A stretch of DNA of 64,000 nucleotides, taken from Chloroflexota bacterium (GTDB lineage Bacteria > Chloroflexota > Anaerolineae > Promineifilales > Promineifilaceae). Below the pieces are notes generated by a model. It did not search any database and was not told where the DNA came from. It was given only the letters and a program-made list of their open reading frames with translations. The stretch covers positions 1 to 64,000 of the forward strand of contig JAGNBF010000028.1 in assembly GCA_018004935.1 (NCBI GenBank). The letters run 5' to 3'. Position 1 is the stretch's first letter; every line of letters starts with the position of its first letter. The translations under genes and the position numbers were made by a program. Shown one piece after another: positions 18,999 through 29,200 of the stretch.

Positions 18999-21689
18999 TT
19001 ACGGCCCCATCCGTTTCCGTTGCATACCCTGACGCGGCCCGGCTCCGGCCCGACTTACCAGCCGATCAAAGAAATTCTTGGCCCAATCTGGTACGGCGCG
19101 AATGTATTTTTCGGTGCCGGTGCCTGGTCCCGTATAAGAGGCATAATGATCAGCGAAAAACTCATAGGTGCAGGTGTAGGCGTAAGGGGAAACGCCAGCG
19201 GCTAAACTTTGGGTGCGGGCGGCATCGGCGGCAGAGAACCATTCACTATAATGGGCACCAAAAATGCGGCCGCTAAGTCCCGGCAGGCCCAGGTTGTTTT
19301 GATTAAAATATTGCCGGGTGGCATTAAACTGCGTTACCGTGTCATAAACCGCCTGACTGCCCCCGGCCGTCACCCAACCCTGGAGCCATTGCTGGCATAA
19401 CAAAGCATTGGCACTACCCGAATTACCGGCCTGTACCGCCTCGCTATAAATCCGGGCCGCCTGCTGAAAATTACTGTTGACGCCATTGTAAACCTGATTG
19501 GTGGCAGAATTGGCAATACCCGCCGTGCTGACCAAATCGCTCACCCAGTCCGTTGCACTCGTATACTTTCGCCATTGGGCCGGTGAAGGCATACTGAGCT
19601 GGCTGAAGCCGTTTATTTGCAAATCCAGGGCGTGCCCCATTTCATGTCGTAAAGTCCACTCAAAATTGGCCTCGCCTGCGGTCATGCCCATGCCGGTAAC
19701 GGTCGCTGAATCAATCCAGCCTTCCTGGCCTTGAAAGGCTCCTTTGAGGGGGCGAATATGGAAATATTTGGTGGGGCCGACGGTTTGTTCTCCTAGTTTG
19801 CTGGCCATGACCCCCGGTTGAATGGTTCCGGTATTGACTGCGGTATTGGGGGCACCAGCATTGTCTGCATAAAAGACGGCCGCACTGGAAATGCGTAAGG
19901 CATCACCGGCTACCCATGCCTGATACCCACTGGGAGCCAGGGTGGCGCTATCGTCTACATTTACCTTATTCGCCAGGGTAATTGTGCGTTTGGTAGCGTT
20001 GATGGACCTGACGGTGGTGGCGGTGGTACTGCCATCCGTTTCGGTAACATTCATGGCGTCATTTTTCTGGAACAGATCCATGAAAGGTTCTTTAACCTTG
20101 ATGGTGCGGCTGTTTTGGGCACCATCGGCATGAACGGGCTGAGCCGCCAGGGGCCGATTGGAGCGAATCGTGCCAAAGGCATCACTGCCGAGCCAGTCCG
20201 TGAAGGAACCGGCGGCGTTGGGGTTGGTGTTAAGGCTAAATTTAGTGAGAACGTTGTTGATGAGCACATTGTCATCGGGCAAACTTTTGAGGGCTAACCA
20301 GAGACGGTGTAAGAAGGTTTTGGGATGAGAGGCGGCCTTTTCCATGGGGCGTCCCCAGCGGGTAACGAACATTTTGCCCAGGTCTTCGGAGGTGTAGTGG
20401 GTGGCGTTGTATGCCTGATCTTCAATGGTGTCCAGAGCGGTACGTTCTGGGGCGGGTAAAGCCGTGCCGCGTGGGGCAGTTTCGATGGCCGCCATGACCG
20501 CTTTTTTGGCTTCCTTGGCGGGTTTGGTGTTGAGGGTGATGAGCGCCCCTTGCAGACCCACGGCTCTTTCCTGAGCTTCGGTGGTCAGGTTTTGTTTGCC
20601 GATGTAGGGTTTGAGCCAGCGGGCCAGATTGGGGTTGGTGGTGGCGAGGGTTTTGACACTGCCATCACCGGGGTAGAGGTTCATCAGAACCGTGGGGCCG
20701 AAGATGATTTCTGGGTGGACACTGCTCAGGAGTTTGCGTAGACGATCTACCAGGGCGTCGTCTTGGGCAACTTGCAGACGCTCATCGTCGTTAGCGGTGG
20801 CAAAGGCCAGACGAAGCGAAGCGGTTGTTTTGCCTTTTTTGTCCAGATAATCGGTGATTTTACGGTGGAAGGGTGTTCCCAGGATGTCTAGAATGTGGAG
20901 AAATTCATCGGCCTTGAGAAAGGCTCCGGTTTTCATTGCCAGGTATTCGGCATTGCCAGCCTGGAGCAATCTTTGTTGTTGATCTGAAACCATTCGGGTT
21001 TCGATAATGCTGAAGATTTCTCCTTTGGCGGGGGCTGGTTTGGCTAATTCGGCAACGAGTTGGGCGTAGGCATCTTCGGCGGCGGCACCGATGGGGGTGC
21101 GCAGGGATGTGGGCGCGGCCGCGACGGTGAGACTCGCCGTAGGTACATAACCGATTGTGCCAGCCAGGGGGCCTCTTTCGATATGGATACGGGATGTAAA
21201 TAATAAGCCAGATTCTAATATGCGGACGTTGGCTCCGGCGGGTAAGGTTCCCAGCGAACTGGCAAATAAGGAGACTTTGTCCCAGACGGTGAGGGGCGCG
21301 GCCGCGGCGTTGACGGTGGCCTGTTGCGTGGCATCTTTTTCTAACTCCGCCCGCATGATGGTGGGTGTACGTTGGACGTTGGCCGCCATTCCCTCCACCA
21401 TTTGTTCTTGCTCCCCGTTGAGTGATCCGTGTCCGGGGTGGCGTTGGAGATGTTGGGCTACCTGGCTGGCACGCCGGTTGCCCTGGACTTTACTGATGTT
21501 GTGGATGGTGGTTTGTTGTTGCGGCCGCGCTAATCGTTGGAGGGTACTGATCTGGCTTTCGTGCGTGCCACCATTAAAAGCCATGCCCATCGTTTCATCA
21601 GCCTCACTGACCCGGCGCGATTTGCGGCGACGTAGTTGGGTGCGTTTCTCGGCCTGGGGTTTGATGGTAGATTTTTGTTGACTCATCAT
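18999..21689 (-). CDS. Large zinc-metallopeptidase-like protein with injection-system-effector-like N terminus
   Basis: 896 residues, no clear signal peptide. The basic N terminus (QLRRRKSRRVSE) is followed by ISKVQGNRRASQVAQHLQR (about residue 68), reminiscent of the LGNxxxxxLLQ-type motif carried by proteins linked to extracellular contractile injection systems (eCIS). Two SH3-like segments (about 140-185, GANVRILESG...GTIGYVPTASL; about 640-665, EGWIDSATV) surround a long middle region. A zinc-peptidase motif HExxH occurs in LRHEMGHALDLQ (about 680), with downstream Glu/His candidates (FADHYASYTG). No tube, sheath or baseplate gene is in the window. Start ATG has AGGGGAAA. Toxin or secreted peptidase is an inference. 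Confidence 0.72.
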   Translation of the reverse strand: MMSQQKSTIKPQAEKRTQLRRRKSRRVSEADETMGMAFNGGTHESQISTLQRLARPQQQTTIHNISKVQGNRRASQVAQHLQRHPGHGSLNGEQEQMVEGMAANVQRTPTIMRAELEKDATQQATVNAAAAPLTVWDKVSLFASSLGTLPAGANVRILESGLLFTSRIHIERGPLAGTIGYVPTASLTVAAAPTSLRTPIGAAAEDAYAQLVAELAKPAPAKGEIFSIIETRMVSDQQQRLLQAGNAEYLAMKTGAFLKADEFLHILDILGTPFHRKITDYLDKKGKTTASLRLAFATANDDERLQVAQDDALVDRLRKLLSSVHPEIIFGPTVLMNLYPGDGSVKTLATTNPNLARWLKPYIGKQNLTTEAQERAVGLQGALITLNTKPAKEAKKAVMAAIETAPRGTALPAPERTALDTIEDQAYNATHYTSEDLGKMFVTRWGRPMEKAASHPKTFLHRLWLALKSLPDDNVLINNVLTKFSLNTNPNAAGSFTDWLGSDAFGTIRSNRPLAAQPVHADGAQNSRTIKVKEPFMDLFQKNDAMNVTETDGSTTATTVRSINATKRTITLANKVNVDDSATLAPSGYQAWVAGDALRISSAAVFYADNAGAPNTAVNTGTIQPGVMASKLGEQTVGPTKYFHIRPLKGAFQGQEGWIDSATVTGMGMTAGEANFEWTLRHEMGHALDLQINGFSQLSMPSPAQWRKYTSATDWVSDLVSTAGIANSATNQVYNGVNSNFQQAARIYSEAVQAGNSGSANALLCQQWLQGWVTAGGSQAVYDTVTQFNATRQYFNQNNLGLPGLSGRIFGAHYSEWFSAADAARTQSLAAGVSPYAYTCTYEFFADHYASYTGPGTGTEKYIRAVPDWAKNFFDRLVSRAGAGPRQGMQRKRMGP

Positions 21690-21744
21690 TTTCCCCTATT
21701 AATGGGCACGGTCAGGAGACCGGCCACAGCGCGTAAATCCTAAG

Positions 21745-22308
21745 TTATGATGGTTGCCCTGAATTGTGGCGCAGATGGTTATCCAGATGATAAAAGGCGG
21801 CCACGACGAGGGAGTGGGTAATGCGGCCGCAACGCACCAGTTCCGCTATCTCCGCCAGGGGCACCAGTTCAATGGCAATATCTTCTGTTCCATCTAAGGC
21901 TTGTTTCTCCACCAGGCGGGCGTTTTGGGCCAGATAGGTGTGGGTGCGATTGTCTAAAATGGCGGGATTGGAAGCGACGGTGCCAATGTGGATGTAAGCA
22001 TCGGCCAGGTAGCCCGTTTCTTCTAATAGCTCTCGCCGTGCGGCCGCGGCCGCGTCACCATCTTCCTTATCAACCATTCCGCCTGGTATCTCCAGTGTCA
22101 CCTGCTCAATGCCATGCCGAAATTGATGAACCAAAACCACTTCATTCTTGGCCGTCAGGGGAATGACATTCACCCAATCCCCGGTGCTCAGGACGAAAAA
22201 ATGGTGTTCCCGGCCTGTTACCGGAGATTGACTTGTATCCGTAAAAAGATCGAAAATGCGAAAATTACCTGTGTGTTGCCGATGGAGTTTTTGCCAGGGT
22301 TGAATCAT
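21745..22308 (-). CDS. Nudix hydrolase, ADP-ribose pyrophosphatase-like
   Basis: Hydrolyses a nucleoside diphosphate linked to another group, most likely ADP-ribose. The Nudix box reads GGMVDKED...RRELLEETGY (about residues 73-98), preceded by VTLEIPGG, as usual in this subfamily. Between the GG pair and REL there are 14 residues, one more than in the canonical box. The added alanines are encoded by two overlapping GCGGCCGC sites at 22040-22053. Similar one-residue-longer boxes exist in some relatives, so activity is not ruled out. 187 residues is a normal length. No Shine-Dalgarno is evident before ATG 22308. Confidence 0.88.
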   Translation of the reverse strand: MIQPWQKLHRQHTGNFRIFDLFTDTSQSPVTGREHHFFVLSTGDWVNVIPLTAKNEVVLVHQFRHGIEQVTLEIPGGMVDKEDGDAAAAARRELLEETGYLADAYIHIGTVASNPAILDNRTHTYLAQNARLVEKQALDGTEDIAIELVPLAEIAELVRCGRITHSLVVAAFYHLDNHLRHNSGQPS

Positions 22309-23395
22309 AATGCGTGTGTTGAGGGTGTAATTGGGGTTGCTGAGGGATGAAAGATAAAGGCGAATGGTGTCTATGCAGATGGGGTACGGCTCTGTCTGAG
22401 TTTATCGAAGGCGGAGCCGGGCTTCGGCAAGCTCAGCCCTCGAGGGCGTGTATAGTTACCGCGAAAGTTTACCCATATCTTGAGGCATTGTAGGGTGTCT
22501 TACAGCCTACGTCAAGGTAAAGACAGCAATTCTCAATTTAGCCAACGGTTATGGAGATTTAACAAATGAATACCGGTATAGAGCTTCCCCCACCCCTAAC
22601 CCCGCCCCCCGGGGCGGGGAACTTTTCTAAGGGGCATTTTTCGGGGCGAATGCCCCGAAAAATGCCCCATGGGAATTCCCCCCTTCCCTCGGGAATCGGC
22701 AGGGGGGATGGGATCAATGAAGGCGTTACCCGATTAAAAATTTAACGAACAACTGGGAAGGGGTGGTACCGTCAAGGTTGCGGATTGAGAGGGAGAAAGG
22801 TTTCCCCCTTTCCGCTGGGATCGCATGGGGATGGGTCTTTCGGGGTAGACATTCTAGGCCTGTATTATTGCGGAAAAACGCAAAAACCGTTGGCCGCCAA
22901 AAGCACACCCGAAAAATGGCCCAAGCCGTAGAACAGCCTTTCAAGCTGTTTACCCTCCCAAGAAAACGGCAAATGCCAGGAGCACACCCAATTGAGAATT
23001 GCTGTTAAACCGACTGTTGCCTTTGCGTGGGAACAGTTTTCGTATATTCTTTCAGCAATTCTCAATTTGGCCTGAACCTCTAAAAATGCCGAGGCCGCCC
23101 GGCCGTAAAACGGGCCGGGCTATTGCTACGAAGGCCGTTGGCCTGCTGTTTTAGCCCGTAGGACTTGGTATTTATAGCCCAGCTATTGACCAGTCGTACA
23201 AAACTTCTAGGGTCTTCAGGATTTCGTGGGGTACGGGCAACCCTTGTGGTTGCTCCACACGGGGCAGGCACAAGGCCAGCCCGTACAGTTGGTGTCAACC
23301 CCCTGAATTCCCAAAGACCTACCTTCTGAAGGCTGAACGGTTACTCGGTTGCCACTATTTTTTTGACTCGCCTGACGAGGAGCAGAAAAGATACT
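22309..23395. repeat. 1.1-kb repeat-rich gap upstream of the CHAT operon
   Basis: No gene supported. In order: the TGAGTTTATCGAAGGCGG/GCTTCGGCAAGCTCAG palindrome near 22395-22432; an AGCAATTCTCAATTT end near 22526; a GC-rich hairpin element at about 22583-22720 (core hairpin 22631-22668), with GATTAAAAATTTAA at its side; an element with CGTAGAACAGCCTTTCAAGCTGTT ending in AATTGAGAATTGCTG at about 23005 and again AGCAATTCTCAATTT at about 23043; a fragment of the GCGTTCAG family near 23090-23165; and a copy of the GGGTACGGGCAACCCTTGTG sequence at about 23222-23320. The operon promoter must lie near the end, but I cannot fix it. Confidence 0.6.
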
Positions 23396-25201
23396 ATGAC
23401 CGTTTATGTGGATGTAGAAATTCGGGTGTTGGCGCAAGAAACTCAGGGATACCCGGTTGAGATTGAAGTAGGGGAGGGGCAACAGTTTCCGCGTGGTTAT
23501 TTGGACGCGGCCGCACTGCCTACCCTATCCCTCTCCCTTACTACCAACTATCTGTCAGCCGGTCAGCGGCTGTGGCAATGGCTCATGGCCGATGAGGGGT
23601 TACGCCTTAGTTGGGCGAAACTCTCCGGCCAGACCCCCCAACGGCGCATCCGCCTGCGCCTGGATGCTACTGCCCCGGAATTACATATTCTCCCCTGGGA
23701 ACTCTTGCACGATGGTTCCGCATTTCTAGCCGCTGGTATAAATACCCCCTTCTCCCGGTATCTGGCTGGCCCCTGGCGGCCGCAACCAGCTATCAGCGAA
23801 ACCCCCATCCGGGTACTGGCGGTCATCGCCAACCCAGATAATCTGGACAAATATCAGCTCCACCCGGTAGATGGGGAGAAAGAATGGGCATTATTGACCG
23901 CGGCCGCGACCGATCCCCGCTTCGAGTTAGTCCGCCTGGCGGCCCCCATTACCCTCGCCACCCTGGAAAAAGAGCTACGCCACGGTTATCACATCTTGCA
24001 CTTTGTCGGGCATGGGCAATTCGCTCGCAGTGGTAAAAGCAGTTTTCTCTACCTGGCCGATGAGCAAAACCGGGCCAAAGCTGTGCGTGGCGAAGAGGTT
24101 GTAGCCATGTTGACTCGCCTGTTGGGAGGAGTAGACGCCGTGGCAAGCGCCAGTTTGCGCCTGATTTATCTCTCCAGTTGCCAGACCGCTACCACCAGTC
24201 CGGCCGATGTTTTTCGGGGACTGGCCCCTCAACTGATCAATACCGGCATTACCACAGTTGTTGCCATGCAAGATCTCATCCCGGTGCTGACGGCCCAGGC
24301 CTTTACTCGCACGTTTTATGAACGGCTGGCGGTGCATGGGCTGGTGGACGCGGCCGCGAACGAAGCCCGCGCCCACATCCTCACCGCCGACCTGCCTGGC
24401 GCGGCCATCCCCGTCCTCTTCAGCCGTCTTACCAACAACCAACTCCTCTCCGGTGAGTACAAAGCCCGCCTGCCCTTTGAGCCAGAACTGATCTACATCC
24501 CATCCGGGCCATTTTTTATGGGTGTTGACCCCGGAGCAAACATCGCCGAATGCGAAAGCCCCTGCCACGAGCTGTACCTACCCGCCTACCGCCTGGGCAA
24601 ATACCCCGTTACCAACGAACAATACGCCGAATTCATTCGCCAGACCAACCACCCCCTGGCTAAAGAGACCGGCTGGTTTGGGCGCACCCCCCCAGCCGAC
24701 AAATTAACCCATCCAGTAGTAGGTGTTAGCTGGTTAGACGCCCTGACCTACTGCCAATGGTTGAGTACTGTTACCGGTCGCGCTTATCGTTTGCCCAGTG
24801 AAGCCGAATGGGAAAAAGCCGCTCGTGGGGCCGATGGGCGTCTCTACCCCTGGGGTAACGAATGGGATCCCACCCGTTGCCAGCATAACCAAACCGGTAC
24901 GGCCTCCGTCACCGCCCATACCGCCGGAGCCAGCCCCTATGGCTGTGAAGATATGCTAGGCAATGCCAGCGAATGGACCCGCACCCTTTGGGGGCCAGAC
25001 CCCATACAGTCTGCCCATCCCTACCCTTACAAACATGATCAGCGCGAAGATATTACCGCTCCGGGTCATCGTCTTTACCGGGGCGGCTCCTTCCGCGACA
25101 CGCCCGATCGCTTACGGTGCTCAGCCCGGAGCTGGTACGCGCCCGACCATCGGGACAGAAAGCGTGGTTTCCGGGTGGCGTTAGGAGATCATGAAGGATG
25201 A
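23396..25201 (+). CDS. CHAT protease fused to a formylglycine-generating-enzyme-like (FGE) domain
   Basis: First gene of a three-gene operon. The CHAT domain is a caspase-like cysteine protease domain. The catalytic pair is visible as His206 in HFVGHGQF and Cys262 in YLSSCQTA. About residues 370-600 form an FGE-sulfatase/C-type-lectin-like domain (RLGKYPVTNEQYAEF, RLPSEAEWEKAARG, PYGCEDMLGNASEWT, LYRGGSFRD, GFRVAL). The Cys pair used by true formylglycine enzymes is not evident, so it probably acts as a ligand-recognition module. Start ATG 23396 was chosen; TTG 33 bases upstream is an alternative. Its last 11 bases overlap the SIR2-like gene. In known conflict systems such proteases are triggered by STAND ATPases. 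Confidence 0.9.
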   Translation: MTVYVDVEIRVLAQETQGYPVEIEVGEGQQFPRGYLDAAALPTLSLSLTTNYLSAGQRLWQWLMADEGLRLSWAKLSGQTPQRRIRLRLDATAPELHILPWELLHDGSAFLAAGINTPFSRYLAGPWRPQPAISETPIRVLAVIANPDNLDKYQLHPVDGEKEWALLTAAATDPRFELVRLAAPITLATLEKELRHGYHILHFVGHGQFARSGKSSFLYLADEQNRAKAVRGEEVVAMLTRLLGGVDAVASASLRLIYLSSCQTATTSPADVFRGLAPQLINTGITTVVAMQDLIPVLTAQAFTRTFYERLAVHGLVDAAANEARAHILTADLPGAAIPVLFSRLTNNQLLSGEYKARLPFEPELIYIPSGPFFMGVDPGANIAECESPCHELYLPAYRLGKYPVTNEQYAEFIRQTNHPLAKETGWFGRTPPADKLTHPVVGVSWLDALTYCQWLSTVTGRAYRLPSEAEWEKAARGADGRLYPWGNEWDPTRCQHNQTGTASVTAHTAGASPYGCEDMLGNASEWTRTLWGPDPIQSAHPYPYKHDQREDITAPGHRLYRGGSFRDTPDRLRCSARSWYAPDHRDRKRGFRVALGDHEG

Positions 25202-26210
25202 AGGAGAAATGACAAAACAGAACGAAATAGATTGGCGCATGATCATCCGCCGCATAAAAGATAAAAAATTTACGCCTATCATCAGCGACCGGGTTTTTTT
25301 CCCGGGGGACAATGCGGTCATTCCTTCCTGGGCGCGGGAAATAGGGTTTCCCTACCCCACAAATGATGGTCTCAGCATTGCTCAGTTGGCTCAATACCTG
25401 GGCATTAACAGTCGCGATTACCTGACGGCCAAAGAAGATTTCCTCGATTTTTCCAAACGGTATACCCTGGATTGGGTGAAAAATGATCGTCAGTTAGAGC
25501 CGGGAGAATTCTTGGACACCCTGATGGGGGAACTTTCCGACCTGACCTATTCACAACTGGCCACACGCCTCGATTTTCCTAAATTTGTGAATCCGCTGGA
25601 TAACCCCCTACAAATTTTGGCCCAATTGCCTCTAGCCATTTATGTGACTACCAGTTATTACGACTTTTTGGAAGCGGCCTTACGTGCCGCTGGTAAAGAT
25701 CCTGTCACTGAGATTTGTTACTGGCATGATGATTTGCAGGATGAAGTACCCTCTATTTTTAAGACCGATAAGGATTTTCAGCCCACCCCCCAGCGACCCC
25801 TGGTTTATCACCTGAATGGTCTGGATGCTTATCCGGCTTCGTTGGTGATTACCGAAGATGATTACCTGGATTTCCTGGTTAAAGTTGCGGAAGACTTGGA
25901 AGCGGTGCCGCGACGAGTGACACAGGCCCTTTCTGACTCCACGCTCCTGCTCTTGGGCTACCAATTGGAAGATTGGAACTTTAAATCACTGTTTCGTGGC
26001 CTCATCAATACCCGTAGTTCCAGCCGTCGCCTGTTGAGTCTTTCCATTCAAATGATCCCGGCCAATATGCCTGCGGAGCAGACAGAAATGCGACAAAAAG
26101 TCCAGGATTATTTGGGGCGGTACTTTGATAAAGCCAATTTTGATGTGTATTGGGGAACCCCGCAGGAGTTTACCCAGGAGTTATGGGCACAATGGCAGGG
26201 AATAACTTAA
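25191..26210 (+). CDS. SIR2-like domain protein (SIR2_2-type)
   Basis: Second gene of the CHAT/SIR2/nSTAND operon, 339 residues, soluble. C-terminal marks of SIR2-like proteins found next to CHAT and STAND genes are clear: VYHLNGL (putative catalytic His), LVITEDDYLDFL and LLLLGYQLEDWNFKSLFRGLI. Related SIR2 domains destroy NAD+ in anti-phage systems. The usual N-terminal Gly-rich NAD loop is poorly kept (TPIISDRVFFPGD where GAG-type residues are expected), so NADase activity is uncertain. It overlaps the CHAT gene by 11 bases and the STAND gene by 19, suggesting translational coupling. AGGAG lies three bases before ATG 25191; ATG 25209 is an alternative start. Confidence 0.85.
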   Translation: MKDEGEMTKQNEIDWRMIIRRIKDKKFTPIISDRVFFPGDNAVIPSWAREIGFPYPTNDGLSIAQLAQYLGINSRDYLTAKEDFLDFSKRYTLDWVKNDRQLEPGEFLDTLMGELSDLTYSQLATRLDFPKFVNPLDNPLQILAQLPLAIYVTTSYYDFLEAALRAAGKDPVTEICYWHDDLQDEVPSIFKTDKDFQPTPQRPLVYHLNGLDAYPASLVITEDDYLDFLVKVAEDLEAVPRRVTQALSDSTLLLLGYQLEDWNFKSLFRGLINTRSSSRRLLSLSIQMIPANMPAEQTEMRQKVQDYLGRYFDKANFDVYWGTPQEFTQELWAQWQGIT

Positions 26211-29200
26211 ACACGAATAACAATCCTTATGTGGGTCCACGTACTTTCACGGAGAAGGATGCCCCTCTGTTTTTTGGCCGGGAGCGTGAAGCGCGTGAAC
26301 TGCTGTCACTGGTTATCAGTGAACCATTGACGCTGTTTTATGCCCGCTCTGGGGCGGGCAAGAGTTCCTTGATCAATGCCCGCCTTATTCCTGGTTTGCG
26401 TCAGGAAGAGTTTGTGGTTCTGCCGGTGACGCGTGTCTCCGGGGCTTTACCGGCTGGGGTGAAGGAAGTCGCCAATATTTTTGTCTTTAACCTGCTCCTG
26501 AATCTGGATCAAAACAAACATGATCCCCGTATGTTGGCGCAACAGAGTCTCAGCGATTATTTGTCTCAAAGTAAGGCATTACTGACAGACGCTTCGTTGG
26601 CACGGGTGTTGATTGTGGATCAGTTTGAGGAAGTTTTTACGACGCATCTGGATCGTTGGCAGGAGCGGCGGGGCTTTTTTGAGCAATTGGCACAGGCTTT
26701 AAAACAGGATCCACTCTTATGGGTGGTATTGTCGTTGCGCGAGGATCACGTGGCTTCGTTGGATCCTTTTGCTCGCCTGTTGCCGGGGCGTCTGCGGCCG
26801 CGCCTGTTCATGCAACGGATGGATGCCGATACGGCGTTGGCCGCGATTACCGAACCTGCCGGGCAGGAGGGCCGCCCCTTTGGCCCGGATGTGGCCGAAA
26901 ATCTGGTAAAAAACCTGCGCCAGATTCGCGGCCAGACCGCTTCTGATGTTGTTTATGGGGAGTTTGTGGAGCCGGTGCAACTCCAGGTGGTTTGTTACCA
27001 GCTATGGGAGAAGCTCCAGACGCGGCCGCAAGGCGAAATTACCCAAGATGATGTAGATGAATTGGGTAATGTGGATGAGGCCCTGGGGCAGTTTTATGAA
27101 CAGGCTATCGCCAAAGTAATGTTAGAGACGCACGTTACTGAACAGGCTCTCCGTAATTGGTTTGAACATGAACTTATCACCGAGGCCCATACCCGGGGCA
27201 CGGTTTACCAGGGCAAAGATACCACCGCCGGTTTGCCGAATGAAGCCTTGCGCCTGTTGGTCAACCAATTCCTTTTACGCTCTGAGTTCAGGGCGGGGGG
27301 AACCTGGTATGAATTGGTTCATGATCGTTTTGTAGAACCGATTCTGCTGGCCAATGTTGCCTGGCGTTTGCGGCAAAGCCCGCTGGTGCAATCGGCGGAA
27401 GCCTGGGACCGGGCAGGTCGGCCCAAAGAGATGTTGTACCGGGGGGGGCAATTGCGGGAGATGTTGCAACAAACAAACCCGGAAACGGCTGATGAACCGG
27501 TGAAATCCTTTTTGCAGATTAGCCAGGCGGCACAAACGGAGCGGGATTTGCTTCAGGCGCAGGAGAAAGCCGCCGAGGAGCGACGCCGCGCCGAGCAAGA
27601 GGCTCGCGTATCGTCCCGTTTGCGTAATCTGGCGGTGACGTTGATAGTGGTGTTTCTCATTGCGGCCGCGGCCGCTGTTTGGGCCTTGTTGGAACGAAAT
27701 CAGGCCTCTATGCAGGCCGAAGCCAATGCAACCCTGGCGATTGAAAACGCGGCCGCGGCTTCTACCGCTCAGGTCGCCAATGAAACCAGTGTCTATTTTG
27801 CCGTTGAAGCCAACAACCTGGCCGGAACCTCTTTTGCTTCTCAAGCGGAGGCAGAAAACGCGGCCGCAACCAGTGAAGCCGCCAGAGCTACCAGTGACGC
27901 CCTGGCCATAGAAAACAGTAACCTGGCCACCACCAGTGAGGCCAACGCCATCATTGCCGCTACCCGTGCCGCCGAGGCCATTCTGGCCCAACAAGAGGCG
28001 GAAAAACAAGAATGTGTGATTTCGGCCCAGGCCCTGGCCTCGCAGGCTATTTTGACGCTGACTCAGCCAGAAAATAACACCGAACTGGCTACCTTATTGG
28101 CGGTACAGGCGGGCAGTTTATCTTGTGCCGGTACAACGGCGGCGGAAGGATTGACGACGCTGACGGAAACCGTTTTGCGTGATGTGTTGACTCGTCCTTA
28201 TTACAACAATATCTTACGGGCGGCTGGCTCTACGGTACGTGATCTGGCTTTTAGTGGTGATGGCCGTTGGCTCGCGGCCGCGAACGATAGTGACAGGGTG
28301 TTGGTTTATGATTTATTATTCCCAGGCAGTACCCCGCTTCAACTCAGCGGTTTTACCGGCTACATTCGGGCGGTTGCGTTTAACACCCAGACAGGACAGT
28401 TCGCGGCCGCGGGTGATGATACCCTCATTTACCTGTGGGATTTAACCACCCCCGAAACCCCCATACTTACCCTTACCGGACATACCGCCGCTGTTCGGGC
28501 GCTCACCTTCAGCCCCGATGGTCGCACCCTCATCTCTGGGGGTGATGATCGCACCTTACGCGCCTGGGATCTGACCAGTGAAGACCCCAACAAAACCGCT
28601 ATCGTTCGGGCTGAACACGCCAACGCCATCTTCACTATTCTTTATGCCCAGGGTAGTAGCCGGTTATTTATCATCTCCACCAGTTCTGAAGCCGTTTACT
28701 TATGGGACACCAGCCGATTGGCCCAAACCAGCCCCCTGCGCCTGAGTAGCTTCCAAAGATTCATCAATGGTATGGCCATCAGCCGCACCGGGCGACTTCT
28801 GGCAACCATCGGCTCCGATAGTGCTGTGCGCCTGTGGGATATCACCAACACCGCCAACATTCCTGCCCCCACATCCTTGACTCTGGATGTGGCCCAGATT
28901 GGGGCAGTGGCTTTTAGCCCCATAAATAACACCCTCTTTGTCGGCGATACCACTGGCGTCATTCGCCTGTGGGATCTCCCCCGTTACACCCAATCCCCTG
29001 GCCTGGCCTTTGCTACTTTAACCGGTCCTCAATCTCCTGTTCTTGCCCTGACTGTTGACCCAACGGGTACGATCCTGGCTTCGGCGACAGCGGGTGGAGA
29101 AATTCGTTTGTGGCAATTGCAAGCCACAGACTTTGCGGATATTGCGCCGGATTATGCCACTTTGTTAGCCCAGGCGTGTGCGGCAGTTGACCGCAATCTG

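Noticed and set aside
18407-21689. Complete contractile injection system island
   Set aside because: Only an effector-like gene and a small neighbour are present; no sheath, tube, spike or ATPase gene.
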